From the NCBI RefSeq assembly GCF_016863195.1, contig NZ_BOOK01000016.1:186001-250000 (forward strand): a stretch of DNA of 64,000 nt, in the 5' to 3' direction. The stretch is from Paraplanobispora takensis. Its GTDB lineage: Bacteria > Actinomycetota > Actinomycetes > Streptosporangiales > Streptosporangiaceae. Below are positions 1 to 9,235 of this stretch, piece after piece. Both the position numbers and the translations under genes were made by a program. How positions within the stretch are numbered: position 1 is the stretch's first letter; each line of letters begins with the position of its first letter. The notes below the pieces were generated by a model, which was given only the letters and a program-made list of their open reading frames with translations, ran no database searches and was not told the DNA's origin.

Positions 1-2194
1 TGCCGGGCAGGGCGGTGGAGGATCCGGCGATCGTCACGACCCTCGACTCCAGGGCCGGGTCCACGGCGCCGAACCAGATGACCGCGGCGCCGTCGTTCAG
101 CCGGACGCCGGTCATGCCGCCGGCCGGGCGGCCCTGGGGCCGGACGCTGGAGGCGGGATAGCGCAGCAACTGGGCGTCGGAGGTGATGAAGACCAGGTCG
201 TGGTCCTCGGAGGCCAGCTCCACGGCGCCGACCACGATGTCGTCGTCCTTGAGCCCGATGACCTCGAACTCGTCGCGGTTGGCCGGATAGTCGGGCACGA
301 CCCGCTTGACCACGCCCTGCGCGGTGCCGAGGGCCAGGCCCGGCCCGTCGGGATCCAGGGAGCCGATGCCCACGACCGTCTCGCCCGGGTTCAGCGAGAC
401 GTACTCGGAGACGGGATGGCCGCCCGACAACGACGGCGGGCTGGCCGTCGGCGGGAGCGTCGGCAGGTCGACCACCTGCACCCGGATCATCCGGCCCTGG
501 CTGGTGACCACGCCGACCTCGCCCCGCACCGTGCTGTTGACGACCGAGACCAGCACGTCGTGGGCCGAGCGCGAACCCTCGCCCGGCAGCGGGGAGGCGT
601 CGGCCATCCGGGCCAGCAGGCCGGTGGAGGAGAACAGCACCAGACACGGGTCGTCGGCCACCTCGAGGGCGACCGGCGCCTTCTTCGCCACTCCCGACGA
701 CTCCAGCAGGACCGTGCGGCGGGGGGTGCCGTAGGTCTTGGCGACCTGCGCGAGCTCGCCGGAGACCACCTTGCGCAGCCGGATCTCGGAGGAGAGGATC
801 TCGGTCAGCTCGGCGATCTCGTCGAGCAGGGTCTGCTTCTCCCGGTCGAGCTCGATCTTGTCGTAGCGGGTCAGGCGGCGCAGCGGGGTGTCGAGGATGT
901 AGTTGGCCTGGATCTCCGAGAGCTCGAACACCTCCATCAGACCCTGGCGGGCCTGGGCCGAGTCGTCCGAGGAACGGATGATCCGGATGACCTCGTCGAT
1001 GTTGAGCAGGGCGATGACGAGGCCCTCGACGAGGTGCAGCCGGGCCTCCCGCTTGCTGCGGCGGTGGGCCGAACGGCGGCGGACCACCTCGAGGCGGTGG
1101 TCCACGTAGACCTGCAGCAGCTCGCGCAGGCCCAGCGTGCGCGGCTCGCCGTCGACCAGGGCCACGTTGTTGATGCCGAAGCTCTCCTCCATCGGCGTCA
1201 GCCGGTAGAGCTCCTCCAGCACGGCCTCGGGGATGAACCCGTTCTTGATCTCGATGACCAGCCGCAGGCCCCGGTGGCGGTCGCTGAGGTCCTTCAGGTC
1301 GGAGATGCCCTGGAGCTTCTTGGCGGTGACCAGCTCGCGGATCTTGGTGACGACCCGCTCGGGGCCGACGTTGAAGGGCAGTTCGGTGACGATGATGCCC
1401 TTGCGGCGGGGGCTGACCTGCTCGATGGCGCAGGTGGCGCGCATCCGGAAGGTGCCGCGGCCGCGCGCGTAGGCGTCGCGGACGCCGTCCAGCCCGATGA
1501 TCACGCCGCCGGTGGGCAGGTCGGGGCCGGGGACGAACTGCATCAGCTCGTCGAGCGTGGCGTCCGGCTTCTTGATCAGGTGGCGGGCGGCGGCGATCAC
1601 CTCGACGAGGTTGTGCGGCGCCATGTTGGTGGCCATGCCGACCGCGATGCCGGTGGCCCCGTTGACCAGCAGGTTCGGGAACGCCGACGGCATGACCGTG
1701 GGCTCGGTCTCCTGGCCGTCGTAGTTGGGCTTGAAGTCGACGGTGTCCTCGTCGATCGACTCCACCATGGCCATGGCCGAGGCGGCCAGGCGGGCCTCGG
1801 TGTAGCGCATCGCGGCGGGCAGGTCGTCGGGCGAGCCGAAGTTGCCGTGCCCGTCGACCACCGGCAGCCGCATCGAGAACGGCTGCGCCATGCGGACCAG
1901 CGCGTCGTAGATGGCGGTGTCGCCGTGCGGGTGGAGCTTGCCCATCACGTCGCCGACGACCCGTGACGACTTGACGTGCCCCCGGTCGGGCCGCAGGCCC
2001 ATCTCGCTCATGGAGTAGAGGATGCGGCGCTGGACCGGCTTGAGCCCGTCACGGGCGTCGGGCAACGCGCGCTGGTAGATCACCGAGTATGCGTATTCGA
2101 GGAAGCTGGTGCGCATCTCCGCGGAGACGTCGATATCGACGATCCGTTCCTCGAAGTCTTCCTCTGGCGGGGGTGTGGTCGTCCGTCGGGCCAT
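1..2194 (-). CDS. parC: DNA topoisomerase IV / gyrase-like subunit A, 3' end outside window
   Basis: Type IIA topoisomerase subunit that cuts and rejoins DNA, working with a ParE/GyrB-type ATPase subunit. The 731 codons visible begin [10 protein letters not shown]. The breakage-reunion core shows [12 protein letters not shown] at residues 88-99 (Thr93 where gyrases usually have Ser or Ala) and the catalytic Arg130-Tyr131 in AMRYTEARL. The beta-pinwheel part follows and runs off the window. An in-frame ATG at 2203 is an alternative start; 2194 is preferred because MARR is the usual family start. No partner subunit is in the window. Calling it the second type IIA enzyme (ParC-like) rather than true GyrA is an inference from the neighbourhood (PfkB kinase, Pat, DUF5998). 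Confidence 0.85.
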   Translation of the reverse strand, partial: MARRTTTPPPEEDFEERIVDIDVSAEMRTSFLEYAYSVIYQRALPDARDGLKPVQRRILYSMSEMGLRPDRGHVKSSRVVGDVMGKLHPHGDTAIYDALVRMAQPFSMRLPVVDGHGNFGSPDDLPAAMRYTEARLAASAMAMVESIDEDTVDFKPNYDGQETEPTVMPSAFPNLLVNGATGIAVGMATNMAPHNLVEVIAAARHLIKKPDATLDELMQFVPGPDLPTGGVIIGLDGVRDAYARGRGTFRMRATCAIEQVSPRRKGIIVTELPFNVGPERVVTKIRELVTAKKLQGISDLKDLSDRHRGLRLVIEIKNGFIPEAVLEELYRLTPMEESFGINNVALVDGEPRTLGLRELLQVYVDHRLEVVRRRSAHRRSKREARLHLVEGLVIALLNIDEVIRIIRSSDDSAQARQGLMEVFELSEIQANYILDTPLRRLTRYDKIELDREKQTLLDEIAELTEILSSEIRLRKVVSGELAQVAKTYGTPRRTVLLESSGVAKKAPVALEVADDPCLVLFSSTGLLARMADASPLPGEGSRSAHDVLVSVVNSTVRGEVGVVTSQGRMIRVQVVDLPTLPPTASPPSLSGGHPVSEYVSLNPGETVVGIGSLDPDGPGLALGTAQGVVKRVVPDYPANRDEFEVIGLKDDDIVVGAVELASEDHDLVFITSDAQLLRYPASSVRPQGRPAGGMTGVRLNDGAAVIWFGAVDPALESRVVTIAGSSTALPG

Positions 2195-2251
2195 GTCGAA
2201 CATTCTGCCGAACGACGCAGGGTGCCCGCGACATAACACGGTGACGGTCCG

Positions 2252-2830
2252 TTATGGGTGAGTACGGGGACCCGCGCCGGGCCAGGGGCCGGGAGTGGAG
2301 CCCTCGTCCCGGTCGCCGGGGACGCCGACCCTGGAGTCGTAGATCCGGAACCCCCGCGCCTGGTAGTTGGCCAACGCCGCCGGGCCGTCCAGGGAGCAGG
2401 TGTGCAGCCACACCCGGCGGGCCGGTTCGAGCCCGGGGTGCCGCTCGGCGATGTCCCAGGCGCGCGCCGTGCAGAACTCCAGCAGGCGCCCGCCCGCGCC
2501 CCTGCCGATGGCCCAGGGCAGGAGCCCGAAGGAGGCGACCTCGACCGTCCCCTCGCCCTGCGGGACCAGCTCCACGTATCCGGCCGGGGTGCCGCGGTGG
2601 TAGGCCACCCAGGTCTCCACCCCCTGCGACAGCCATTCGGCCCACTGCCGCCAGGTCCACGGCAGGCGCTCGGTCCACTGCCAGTCGCCGCCGACTGCGG
2701 TGTAGAGGAAGCGGTTCAGCTCGGGGGAGGGGACCTCCGCGCGGACGATGTCGAGCTCGATCGCCGGCGGCTTGGCGGGCAGCAGATCGGAGGGTGAGGT
2801 CTGTTCGAGATACCAGGTGATGACGTCCAT
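2252..2830 (-). CDS. GNAT family N-acetyltransferase
   Basis: 192 aa, probably an acetyl-CoA-dependent N-acyltransferase of unknown substrate. The GNAT core is visible: acceptor-side strands around residues 60-90 (WVAYHRGTPAGYVELV), then the acetyl-CoA loop AIGRGAGGRLLEF at about residues 107-119, then ANYQARGFRIYDSRVG near 155-170, the typical N-Y-x-x-x-G-F end of a GNAT. The ATG start is at 2830, and a 77-bp gap separates it from the divergent lipoprotein gene. The Pro/Gly-rich tail after residue 172 lies outside the fold. A stand-alone gene; substrate cannot be inferred. Confidence 0.85.
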   Translation of the reverse strand: MDVITWYLEQTSPSDLLPAKPPAIELDIVRAEVPSPELNRFLYTAVGGDWQWTERLPWTWRQWAEWLSQGVETWVAYHRGTPAGYVELVPQGEGTVEVASFGLLPWAIGRGAGGRLLEFCTARAWDIAERHPGLEPARRVWLHTCSLDGPAALANYQARGFRIYDSRVGVPGDRDEGSTPGPWPGAGPRTHP

Positions 2831-2895
2831 AGTGGCCTCATGAAACCACGGTCCCGCAGGCCGGACGCATGTGGGTGAGCCGGTCGGTTTGTCAC

Positions 2896-2907
2896 TAATA
2901 TCCCGCC
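2896..2907 (+). promoter_or_regulatory. Probable leaderless -10 box for the lipoprotein gene
   Basis: TAATAT lies at 2896-2901, six bases before the ATG at 2908, and no Shine-Dalgarno sequence is present. This is the spacing expected when transcription starts at the initiation codon, which is common in actinobacteria. Transcript start not verified. Confidence 0.5.
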
Positions 2908-3720
2908 ATGCCGAAACGCGGAACGACGATGATCATGGCGGCGTGCCTGGTGGGGACGCTGACGGGCTGCGGCCTCGCCGGGGGTGTGCTGGGAGAACTG
3001 GCCGGTGATCCGGCGGTGATCACCGCCGGGGCGCCGTTCGAGGGGTCGCCCTCGGAGAAGTTCGCCGACGGCGCCGCGGGGATCGCGGTCCCCGAGGCCG
3101 AGGCGGTGGGGAAGTTCTCCGCCCGGGACGTCCGATCGGCTCTGAACACCAGCAGCCGCCTGCTGCAGGCCGCCTATCTCGACCGGCAGACGCTGCTCGG
3201 AGGGAAGCCCGAGGCTTACGCCGCGCTGCTCGACCCCGAGCAGCGCAAGGACTTCCTGAAGGACCTCGATCACAAGGATCCGAAGAAGGACACCCGGGGA
3301 TGGGTCACCAGTTTCGCGCCGGGGACGACGGAACTGGTCGGTGATGTGATCAAGGTTCAGGGGAGGCTGGAGCCGGCGGCGTCCAAGGACGCGGACGGCA
3401 ACCCCGAGCTGAAGGTGAACTACGAGGCCCGGTTCGTCTACGCGGTACGGCCCGCGGGTAAGCCGGGCCCGATCGTCCGGGTGATGGCCTACGTCAAGTC
3501 GCACCACCTGTTCTGGCGGGACAGGCCCAAGGGCAAGCTTCGCAACTGGGACGGCGAGGCGGAGAACATGTGGACCGCCGGGGTGCGGTGCGAGACTCCC
3601 GGTGCTTTCCTGCAGCCCGACTTCTCCCAGGACGGGGGAAGCGGTCCGGCGGAGGACGCCTACAGCGACAAGCCCGCCCAGGCCGAGGAAGGAGAGTGCG
3701 GGTCGGTTGAGGAGATCTGA
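2908..3720 (+). CDS. Secreted lipoprotein of unknown function
   Basis: 270 aa. The N-terminus MPKRGTTMIMAACLVGTLTGC is a lipoprotein signal peptide with lipobox L18-T19-G20-C21, so the protein is probably anchored on the outer face of the membrane. The body resembles no family I can name; it has a conserved-looking segment ending YVKSHHLFWRDRPKG and further cysteines near the C-terminus (RCETPG, ECGSVEEI) that could form a disulfide. The last 13 codons overlap the first unit of a 38-39 bp tandem duplication that continues past the stop codon. Confidence 0.8.
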   Translation: MPKRGTTMIMAACLVGTLTGCGLAGGVLGELAGDPAVITAGAPFEGSPSEKFADGAAGIAVPEAEAVGKFSARDVRSALNTSSRLLQAAYLDRQTLLGGKPEAYAALLDPEQRKDFLKDLDHKDPKKDTRGWVTSFAPGTTELVGDVIKVQGRLEPAASKDADGNPELKVNYEARFVYAVRPAGKPGPIVRVMAYVKSHHLFWRDRPKGKLRNWDGEAENMWTAGVRCETPGAFLQPDFSQDGGSGPAEDAYSDKPAQAEEGECGSVEEI

Positions 3721-3758
3721 GCCGAGAAGGAGAGTGCGGGGCGGTCGAGGAGATCTGA
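3682..3758 (+). repeat. 38-39 bp tandem duplication spanning the lipoprotein stop codon
   Basis: Two near-identical units, 3682-3720 (39 bp) and 3721-3758 (38 bp), both starting GCCGAG and ending GAGGAGATCTGA, followed by a partial third start (GCCGAGGAGG). The first unit encodes the C-terminus of the lipoprotein including TGA; the second is non-coding. Confidence 0.9.
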
Positions 3759-3798
3759 GCCGAGGAGGTGTGACGAGGCCCCTCTCCAGGTGAGGACC

Positions 3799-3828
3799 GG
3801 CCCCGGCGCTCCGGTGAGCGCCGGGGCC
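3799..3828 (+). terminator. Strong GC hairpin after the lipoprotein gene
   Basis: A perfect 12-bp stem (GGCCCCGGCGCT at 3799-3810 with its complement at 3817-3828) and a 6-base loop, followed by TTCG rather than a T-run, as is usual for actinobacterial terminators. Confidence 0.7.
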
Positions 3829-3931
3829 TTCGCGTGCGGGAAGGTCCCGGGGCGCGGAAAGGTGCCGGGTTCGGAAAGGCTTCGCGCTGCCGGAGGCCTC
3901 CGGGGCGCGGGAAGGCTTCGGGGACCGGTCG

Positions 3932-3995
3932 AGTGACCCACGTCACTCTCTTCCGGAAGGCGATCAGGGCATATGCTTGACCAAGCGGTTGCTTG
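3932..3995 (+). promoter_or_regulatory. Two inverted repeats upstream of the TauD-type gene
   Basis: AGTGAC-CCAC-GTCACT (3932-3947) and CAAGC-GGTT-GCTTG (3982-3995) lie in the 348-bp gap between lipoprotein and dioxygenase. The second has the size and symmetry of a TetR-type operator. No regulator gene is adjacent, so the binding factor is unknown; one or both may be chance. Confidence 0.4.
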
Positions 3996-4068
3996 ATTGG
4001 CGCGGTCGGCACCGCCCGGACAACAGGTCGCGGCCCGCGTGCGGCCACCGACGGAGGAGCGTCCCCAG

Positions 4069-4905
4069 ATGATCGAGTTCAAGCAGGTGACCAAGCACAT
4101 CGGCGCCGAGGTCAGCGGCGTCGATCTGCGCAAGCCCCTGTCGGAGGGCGAGGTCCAGGAGATCCGCCAGGGCTGGCTGAAGCACAAGGTGCTGTTCTTC
4201 CGCGACCAGCAGATCACCGACGAGGAGCACATCCGCTTCGCCGAGAACTTCGGCACCATCAACCACCCGGCCTTCAAGAAGGACAGCGGCAGCGCGATCC
4301 ACGTCCTGGACCAGACCGACCCCAAGGGCGAGGGCGGCGACGAGTGGCACAGCGACAACACCTTCGAGCCGATCCCGCCGATGGGATCGCTGCTGCGCTG
4401 CGTCCACCTGCCCAGCGTCGGCGGCGACACCCTGTGGGCCAACGCCTGCATGGCCTACGAGGCGCTCTCCCCGCCCATCCAGCGGCTCTGCGACGAGCTC
4501 ACCGCCGTCCACGACATCACGGCCTCGATGAAGAAGGCCATCTCCAAGGGCCACGACTTCGACCTCGCCGAGATCCAGGCCAAGTGGCCGCCGATCGAGC
4601 GGCCCGTCGTGCGCGTGCACGCCGAGACCGGGCTCAAGGCGCTGTTCGTCAACCGCGCCTCCACCACCAGGCTCGTCCAGCTCAACGACCGGGAGAACGA
4701 GGCGCTGCTGCCGTACCTGATCGACCACATCCGCTCGCCCGAGTTCCAGGTCCGGCTCAACTGGCGGCCGGGCACGCTGGCCTTCTGGGACAACCGCGGC
4801 ACCCAGCACTACGCGGTGGCCGACTACACCGAGCGCCGCCGCATGCACCGGGTCACCATCAACGCCTTCCCGGAGCACCTGGACCCGGAGTACCGGGACG
4901 GGTGA
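4069..4905 (+). CDS. TauD/TfdA-family Fe(II)/2-oxoglutarate dioxygenase
   Basis: 278 aa, cytoplasmic, predicted to hydroxylate a small sulfonate, carboxylate or related substrate using 2-oxoglutarate and O2. The iron site is complete: His94-x-Asp96 in EWHSDNTF and the distal His247 in GTQHYAV, with the 2-oxoglutarate-binding Arg near 261 in RMHRVTI. ATG 4069 is chosen because GGAGGA stands at 4053-4058 and the family begins with I-G-A-E-V-x-G-V-D-L a few residues later; an upstream in-frame ATG at 3997 would add 24 unrelated residues. It stands alone, with no sulfonate transporter, so taurine itself is not supported. Confidence 0.9.
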   Translation: MIEFKQVTKHIGAEVSGVDLRKPLSEGEVQEIRQGWLKHKVLFFRDQQITDEEHIRFAENFGTINHPAFKKDSGSAIHVLDQTDPKGEGGDEWHSDNTFEPIPPMGSLLRCVHLPSVGGDTLWANACMAYEALSPPIQRLCDELTAVHDITASMKKAISKGHDFDLAEIQAKWPPIERPVVRVHAETGLKALFVNRASTTRLVQLNDRENEALLPYLIDHIRSPEFQVRLNWRPGTLAFWDNRGTQHYAVADYTERRRMHRVTINAFPEHLDPEYRDG

Positions 4906-4995
4906 ACGGCCCGCGCCGGACCGGGTGACCGTCCGCGCGGCCGGATGGTCACCGCAAAGGCGCAAAACGTCACCGGGACCTGATAGCAATGACCG

Positions 4996-7080
4996 GTGAG
5001 CGAAGAGCTGATGCTGCGGGAAGAGGCCGAGGAACGGCTGCGGGCGCTCGCCGGAGACCACGCCCGGCTGCGTGAGGACCAGTGGGAGGCCATCAAGGCC
5101 CTGGTCATGGACCGGCGCCGGGTGCTCGTGGTCCAGCGCACCGGGTGGGGCAAGTCGGCGGTCTACTTCATCGCCACCGCGCTGCTGCGCGAGCTGGGCG
5201 AGGGGCCGACGGTCATCGTCTCGCCCCTGCTCGCCCTGATGCGCAACCAGATCGCCGCCGCCGAGCGGGCCGGGATCCACGCGGTCACGGTCAACTCGGC
5301 CAACCCCGAGGAGTGGGAGGAGATCTACGGGCAGGTCGCCGACGGCGTGGTCGACGTGCTGCTGGTCAGTCCCGAGCGCCTCAACAACCCCGACTTCCGC
5401 GACCACGTCCTGCCCGCGCTCGCCGAGAGCGCGGGCCTGGTCGTGGTGGACGAGGCGCACTGCATCTCCGACTGGGGCCACGACTTCCGGCCCGACTACC
5501 GGCGGCTGCGCACGCTGTTCGACGAGCTGCCCGACGGCGTGCCGATCCTGGCCACCACCGCCACCGCGAACGCGCGCGTCACCCACGACGTGGCCGAGCA
5601 GCTCGGCGACGAGACGCTCGTGCTGCGCGGGGCCCTGGAGCGCGAGAGCCTCCATCTGGGCGTCGTACGGCTGCGCGGCGCCGAGCAGCGCCTGGCCTGG
5701 CTCTCCCAGACCCTGCACGAGCTGCCCGGCTCCGGGATCGTCTACACCCTCACCGTGGCCGCCGCCCAGGAGATCGCCGCCTACCTGCGCGAGCAGGGGC
5801 ACGAGGTGGCCGCCTACTCCGGCCAGACCGAGCAGGCCGAGCGGCTCGCCGCCGAGCAGGCCCTGCTCGACAACAAGATCAAGGCGCTGGTCGCCACCTC
5901 CGCGCTGGGCATGGGCTTCGACAAGCCCGACCTCGGCTTCGTCGTCCACGTCGGCGCCCCGCAGTCGCCGGTCGCCTACTACCAGCAGGTCGGCCGGGCC
6001 GGGCGCGGGGTCGAGCGGGCCGAGGTGATCCTGCTGCCCGGTGCCGAGGACCGCGAGATCTGGGCCTACTTCGCCTCGCTGGCCTTCCCGCCCGAGCCGG
6101 TCGTGCGCGGCGTGCTGGACGCGCTGGCCGAGGGCGGGGTCATGTCCACCGCGGCCCTGGAGAACCGGGTCGACCTCAGCCGCACCCGCCTGGAGACCAT
6201 GCTCAAGGTCCTCGACGTGGACGGCGCGGTGCGCAGGGTCAGGGGCGGCTGGGAGGCCACCGGCGAGGAGTGGGCCTACGACGCCGACCGCTACGCCCGG
6301 GTCGCCGCCGAGCGCGAGGCCGAGCAGCGGGCCATGCTCGACTACATCACCACCACCGGATGCCGCGAGGAGTTCCTGCGCCGCCGCCTGGACGACGACT
6401 CCGCCACGCCCTGCGGGCGCTGCGACAACTGCACGGGCGTGCACCGCTCACCGGAGGTGGACGCCGGCGCGGTCGAGAGCGCGGCCGAGAGCCTGCACCG
6501 GCCCGGGGTGGAGATCGAGGCCCGGCGGCAGTGGCCGACCGGGCTGACCGACCTCAAGGGCCGCATCAAGCCCGAGCTGGGCGCCGAGCCCGGCCGGGCG
6601 CTGGGCCGCCTGACCGACATCGGCTGGGGCAACCGCCTGCGCGGGCTGCTGGCCGAGGGCGCCCCCGACGGCCCGATCCCCGACGACGTGTTCGCCGCCG
6701 TGGTCGCGGTGCTGTCGTCCTGGCAGTGGGAGCAGCGCCCGGTCGCCGTGGTCTCGGTGCCCTCGGCCACCCGCCCCCAGCTGGTCCGCAGCCTCGCCGA
6801 ACGGCTGGCCCAGATCGGCCGGCTGTCCTACCTCGGCGAGCTGGGCTACCGCTCGGGCCCGCCCGGCCGCCAGTTCAACAGCGCCCAGCGGGTCCAGGCG
6901 GTCCGTGGCACCCTCGCCATGCCCTCGGCCCTGGGCGCCGCGGTCGCCGCGGCGGGCGGCCCGGTCCTGCTGGTCGACGACCACGTCGACTCCGGCTGGA
7001 CGATGACCCTCGGCGCCGCCATGCTCCGCCACGCCGGGGCCCCCGCCGTCCTCCCCCTGGCCCTGGCGGTGACGAGCTGA
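4996..7080 (+). CDS. recQ: RecQ-family DNA helicase with C-terminal phosphoribosyltransferase-like domain
   Basis: 694 aa. Superfamily 2 helicase core: Walker A QRTGWGKS (Lys53), DEAH box at 152-155 followed by CISDWGHDFRPDYRRL, and motif VI QQVGRAGRG. The RecQ zinc cysteines are C456, C473, C476 and C479. After a winged-helix-sized region, residues 520-694 resemble a ComF-type phosphoribosyltransferase, with the PRPP loop VDDHVDSGWT at 660-669. The GTG start at 4996 has a weak ribosome site; ATG 5011 is an alternative. Likely role: unwinding during recombination or repair; the transferase-like part may sense nucleotides. This is an architecture seen in actinobacterial RecQ-like proteins. Confidence 0.88.
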   Translation: MSEELMLREEAEERLRALAGDHARLREDQWEAIKALVMDRRRVLVVQRTGWGKSAVYFIATALLRELGEGPTVIVSPLLALMRNQIAAAERAGIHAVTVNSANPEEWEEIYGQVADGVVDVLLVSPERLNNPDFRDHVLPALAESAGLVVVDEAHCISDWGHDFRPDYRRLRTLFDELPDGVPILATTATANARVTHDVAEQLGDETLVLRGALERESLHLGVVRLRGAEQRLAWLSQTLHELPGSGIVYTLTVAAAQEIAAYLREQGHEVAAYSGQTEQAERLAAEQALLDNKIKALVATSALGMGFDKPDLGFVVHVGAPQSPVAYYQQVGRAGRGVERAEVILLPGAEDREIWAYFASLAFPPEPVVRGVLDALAEGGVMSTAALENRVDLSRTRLETMLKVLDVDGAVRRVRGGWEATGEEWAYDADRYARVAAEREAEQRAMLDYITTTGCREEFLRRRLDDDSATPCGRCDNCTGVHRSPEVDAGAVESAAESLHRPGVEIEARRQWPTGLTDLKGRIKPELGAEPGRALGRLTDIGWGNRLRGLLAEGAPDGPIPDDVFAAVVAVLSSWQWEQRPVAVVSVPSATRPQLVRSLAERLAQIGRLSYLGELGYRSGPPGRQFNSAQRVQAVRGTLAMPSALGAAVAAAGGPVLLVDDHVDSGWTMTLGAAMLRHAGAPAVLPLALAVTS

Positions 7081-7103
7081 CGGGCCGGCCGCGCCTCCCC
7101 GTC

Positions 7104-7250
7104 TCAGAACGGGTACGGCGGAGCGGGCGGCGCCGCGGGCGGAGCGGGCGGAGTCGGCGGGGTCGGGGGGATCAGCCGGCCGCCCGACCCGCTCACACCC
7201 GCGATGAGGACGGCGGCGAGGACCGCCCTTCTGATCTTTGAGCCGTACAT
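7104..7250 (-). CDS. Tiny secreted proline-rich peptide
   Basis: 48 aa. MYGSKIRRAVLAAVLIAGVSG is a plausible export signal, and the mature part is almost only Pro, Ala and Thr (PPTPPTPPAPPAAPPAPP) ending in YPF. The ATG at 7250 has GGAGGA eight bases upstream, which supports it as a real gene although it is very short. It is divergent from the two-component system at 7364-9189, whose histidine kinase has its own Pro/Ala-rich extracellular loop. Function unknown; a target or ligand of that system is conjecture. Confidence 0.6.
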   Translation of the reverse strand: MYGSKIRRAVLAAVLIAGVSGSGGRLIPPTPPTPPAPPAAPPAPPYPF

Positions 7251-7294
7251 GCTGGTTCCTCCGTTGTCCGTCGGTGGGACCAGCCAAGCCGAGA

Positions 7295-7338
7295 GGCGGT
7301 TACAGGGCGGGAACAACGGCGGTTACCCCGTTGTAACC
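7295..7338 (+). promoter_or_regulatory. Operator-like repeats between peptide and two-component system
   Basis: GGCGGTTAC occurs at 7295-7303 and 7318-7326 (23 bp apart), and the second copy forms the inverted repeat GGTTAC-N6-GTAACC with 7333-7338. OmpR-type regulators bind such direct repeats. The site lies in the shared control region of two divergent transcription units. Confidence 0.55.
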
Positions 7339-7363
7339 GGGGATGCGGCATCCTGGGTGGATC

Positions 7364-8017
7364 ATGAAGGTGTTGATCGTCGAAGACCATGAAGAGCTGG
7401 CCTGGACGGTGGCCGCGGGGCTGCGCCGCGAGGGCATGGCCGTCGACGTGGTGCTGGACGGTGCCGTCGCGCTCGAGCGCACCTCGGCCAACCACTACGA
7501 CGTCGTCGTCCTCGACCGCGACCTGCCCGGCCTGCACGGCGACGAGGTGTGCCGGGCGCTGGCCGGCTCGGGCCATCCGGCGCGGGTGCTGATGCTCACC
7601 GCCGCCGGGACGATCGACGACCGGGTGACCGGGCTGGGCATCGGCGCAGACGACTACCTTCCCAAACCGTTCGCCTTCGCCGAGCTGATCGCCCGGATCC
7701 GGGCGCTGGGCAGGCGGTCGGTCCAGGCCCTGCCGACCGTGCTCGTCCACGACGGCCTGCGCCTGGACCCCGCCACCCGGGTCGCCACCCGCGACGGACG
7801 ACGGCTGCCGCTGAGCCCCAAGGAGTTCGCGGTGCTGGAGCTGCTGCTGGCCGCCGGGGGCGCCGTGGTCTCCGCCGAGCAGCTCCTGGAACGGTGCTGG
7901 GACGAGTTCGCCGACCCGTTCACCCAGACCGTGAAGGTGACGGTCAGCCGGCTGCGCCGCAAGCTCGGCGACCCGCCGCTGATCGAGACGGTCCCGCAGG
8001 CCGGATACCGGATATGA
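7364..8017 (+). CDS. OmpR-family response regulator
   Basis: 217 aa. Receiver domain with acidic pocket VEDHEE, phospho-acceptor Asp51 in VVLDRDLPG and Lys101 in LPKPF, then a winged helix DNA-binding domain (LSPKEFAVLELLL to the C-terminal QAGYRI). The ATG at 7364 begins the canonical MKVLIVEDH; the longer in-frame ATG 7343 would add seven residues that do not belong to the fold. Its TGA overlaps the kinase ATG (ATGA), so the two are translationally coupled. It is a close paralogue of the regulator at 35148-35801. Confidence 0.93.
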   Translation: MKVLIVEDHEELAWTVAAGLRREGMAVDVVLDGAVALERTSANHYDVVVLDRDLPGLHGDEVCRALAGSGHPARVLMLTAAGTIDDRVTGLGIGADDYLPKPFAFAELIARIRALGRRSVQALPTVLVHDGLRLDPATRVATRDGRRLPLSPKEFAVLELLLAAGGAVVSAEQLLERCWDEFADPFTQTVKVTVSRLRRKLGDPPLIETVPQAGYRI

Positions 8018-9189
8018 GGCTCACGGGGCGTATGAGGCAGACGGTACGGCTGCGCCTGACCCTCCTCTACAGCGGCCTGTTCCTGCTCGCCGGGGCGCTG
8101 CTGATCGCCCTCATCTACTTCCTGGTCGAGTACTCGCCCTTTCCCGAGCCGCCGACCGCCCCGGCCGCTCCTTCCGCCCCCGCCCCCGCAGAGCCCGGAG
8201 CGACGCCCCCGCCGGCCGCTCCTCCCGCCCCCGACCGGCCGGACTCGGCGGAGCCGCCGGCCCCGGCCGCCGGTCCGGACGACCGGCAGGCCGGTTCCCT
8301 GCGCAGGCTGCTGGTCAACTCCCTGATCGCGCTGGCCGTCATGGCGTTCGCCTCGATGGTGCTGGGATGGCTCATGGCCGGGCGCGTGCTGCGCCCGCTG
8401 GGCGAGATGACGGCCACCGTACGGCGCATCACGGCCGACCGGCTCGATCGGAGGCTGGCCGCGTCGGGGCCGGACGACGAGCTCAAGGAACTGGCCGACA
8501 CCTTCGACGAACTGCTGGACCGGCTGGAGGCCGCGTTCACCGCGCAGCGGCGGTTCGTCGCCAACGCCTCCCACGAGCTGCGCACCCCGCTGACCCTGCA
8601 GCAGGCCATGGCCGAGGTCGCGCTCGCCGACCCGGAGGCCGACACCGCGTCTCTGCGGGCCGTACTGGAGCGTCTGCTGGCCGCCGGCAAGCACCAGGAA
8701 CGGCTCATCGAGGCCCTGCTCACCCTGGCCCGCAGCCAGCAGGGGCTGCACCACCGGCAATCCCTCGACCTGGCCGGGATCACCGGGCAGGTCCTCGACC
8801 GGCGGGGGGAGGAGGTCCGCCTCACCTCCGCGCTGCGTCCGGCGCCCGCCTCCGGCGACCGCGCCCTGCTGGAACGCCTGGTCGTGAACCTGGTGGACAA
8901 CGCCTCACGGCACAACGTGCCCGGCGGCTGGATCAAGGTGGAGACCGCCGTGCGGTCCGGCCGTCCGACGCTCAGGGTCGCCAACAGCGGTCCGGTGATC
9001 CCGCCCGATCAGGTCCCCGCGCTCCTGGAACCCTTCCGGCGGCCGGCGACCGGCAGGAAGGCCGTCGGCGACGGCCTGGGACTGGGCCTGTCGATCGTCG
9101 CCGCCATCGTCGGGGCCCACCACGGCACGCTGGAGGTCCGCCCGCTCCCGGAGGGCGGCCTGGAGGTGACCGTCACCCTGCAGCCGTGA
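8014..9189 (+). CDS. Sensor histidine kinase with proline-rich extracellular loop
   Basis: 391 aa. Two membrane helices (about 16-38 and 100-120) flank an extracellular loop of about 60 residues made largely of Pro and Ala (41-90). HAMP-like segment 121-172, then HisKA with phospho-acceptor His187 in NASHELRTPL, then the ATPase domain with NLVDNASRHN and GDGLGLGLSIVAAIVGAHHG. Coupled to the response regulator by an ATGA overlap. The loop composition is unusual for a ligand-binding sensor and resembles the small peptide encoded divergently at 7104-7250. Confidence 0.93.
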   Translation: MRLTGRMRQTVRLRLTLLYSGLFLLAGALLIALIYFLVEYSPFPEPPTAPAAPSAPAPAEPGATPPPAAPPAPDRPDSAEPPAPAAGPDDRQAGSLRRLLVNSLIALAVMAFASMVLGWLMAGRVLRPLGEMTATVRRITADRLDRRLAASGPDDELKELADTFDELLDRLEAAFTAQRRFVANASHELRTPLTLQQAMAEVALADPEADTASLRAVLERLLAAGKHQERLIEALLTLARSQQGLHHRQSLDLAGITGQVLDRRGEEVRLTSALRPAPASGDRALLERLVVNLVDNASRHNVPGGWIKVETAVRSGRPTLRVANSGPVIPPDQVPALLEPFRRPATGRKAVGDGLGLGLSIVAAIVGAHHGTLEVRPLPEGGLEVTVTLQP

Positions 9190-9235
9190 CGGAGACCGCG
9201 CGGGACCGCCGGGGCGTCATCCGGGCCCGGAGACG

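Noticed and set aside
200-1966. 588-codon plus-strand frame opposite parC
   Set aside because: Lies wholly antisense to a clear topoisomerase; composition (Gln, His, Asp, Leu rich) is that of a GC-rich shadow frame.
3964-6444. 826-codon minus-strand frame
   Set aside because: Spans the antisense of two unrelated real genes (TauD and RecQ); no motif and shadow-like composition.
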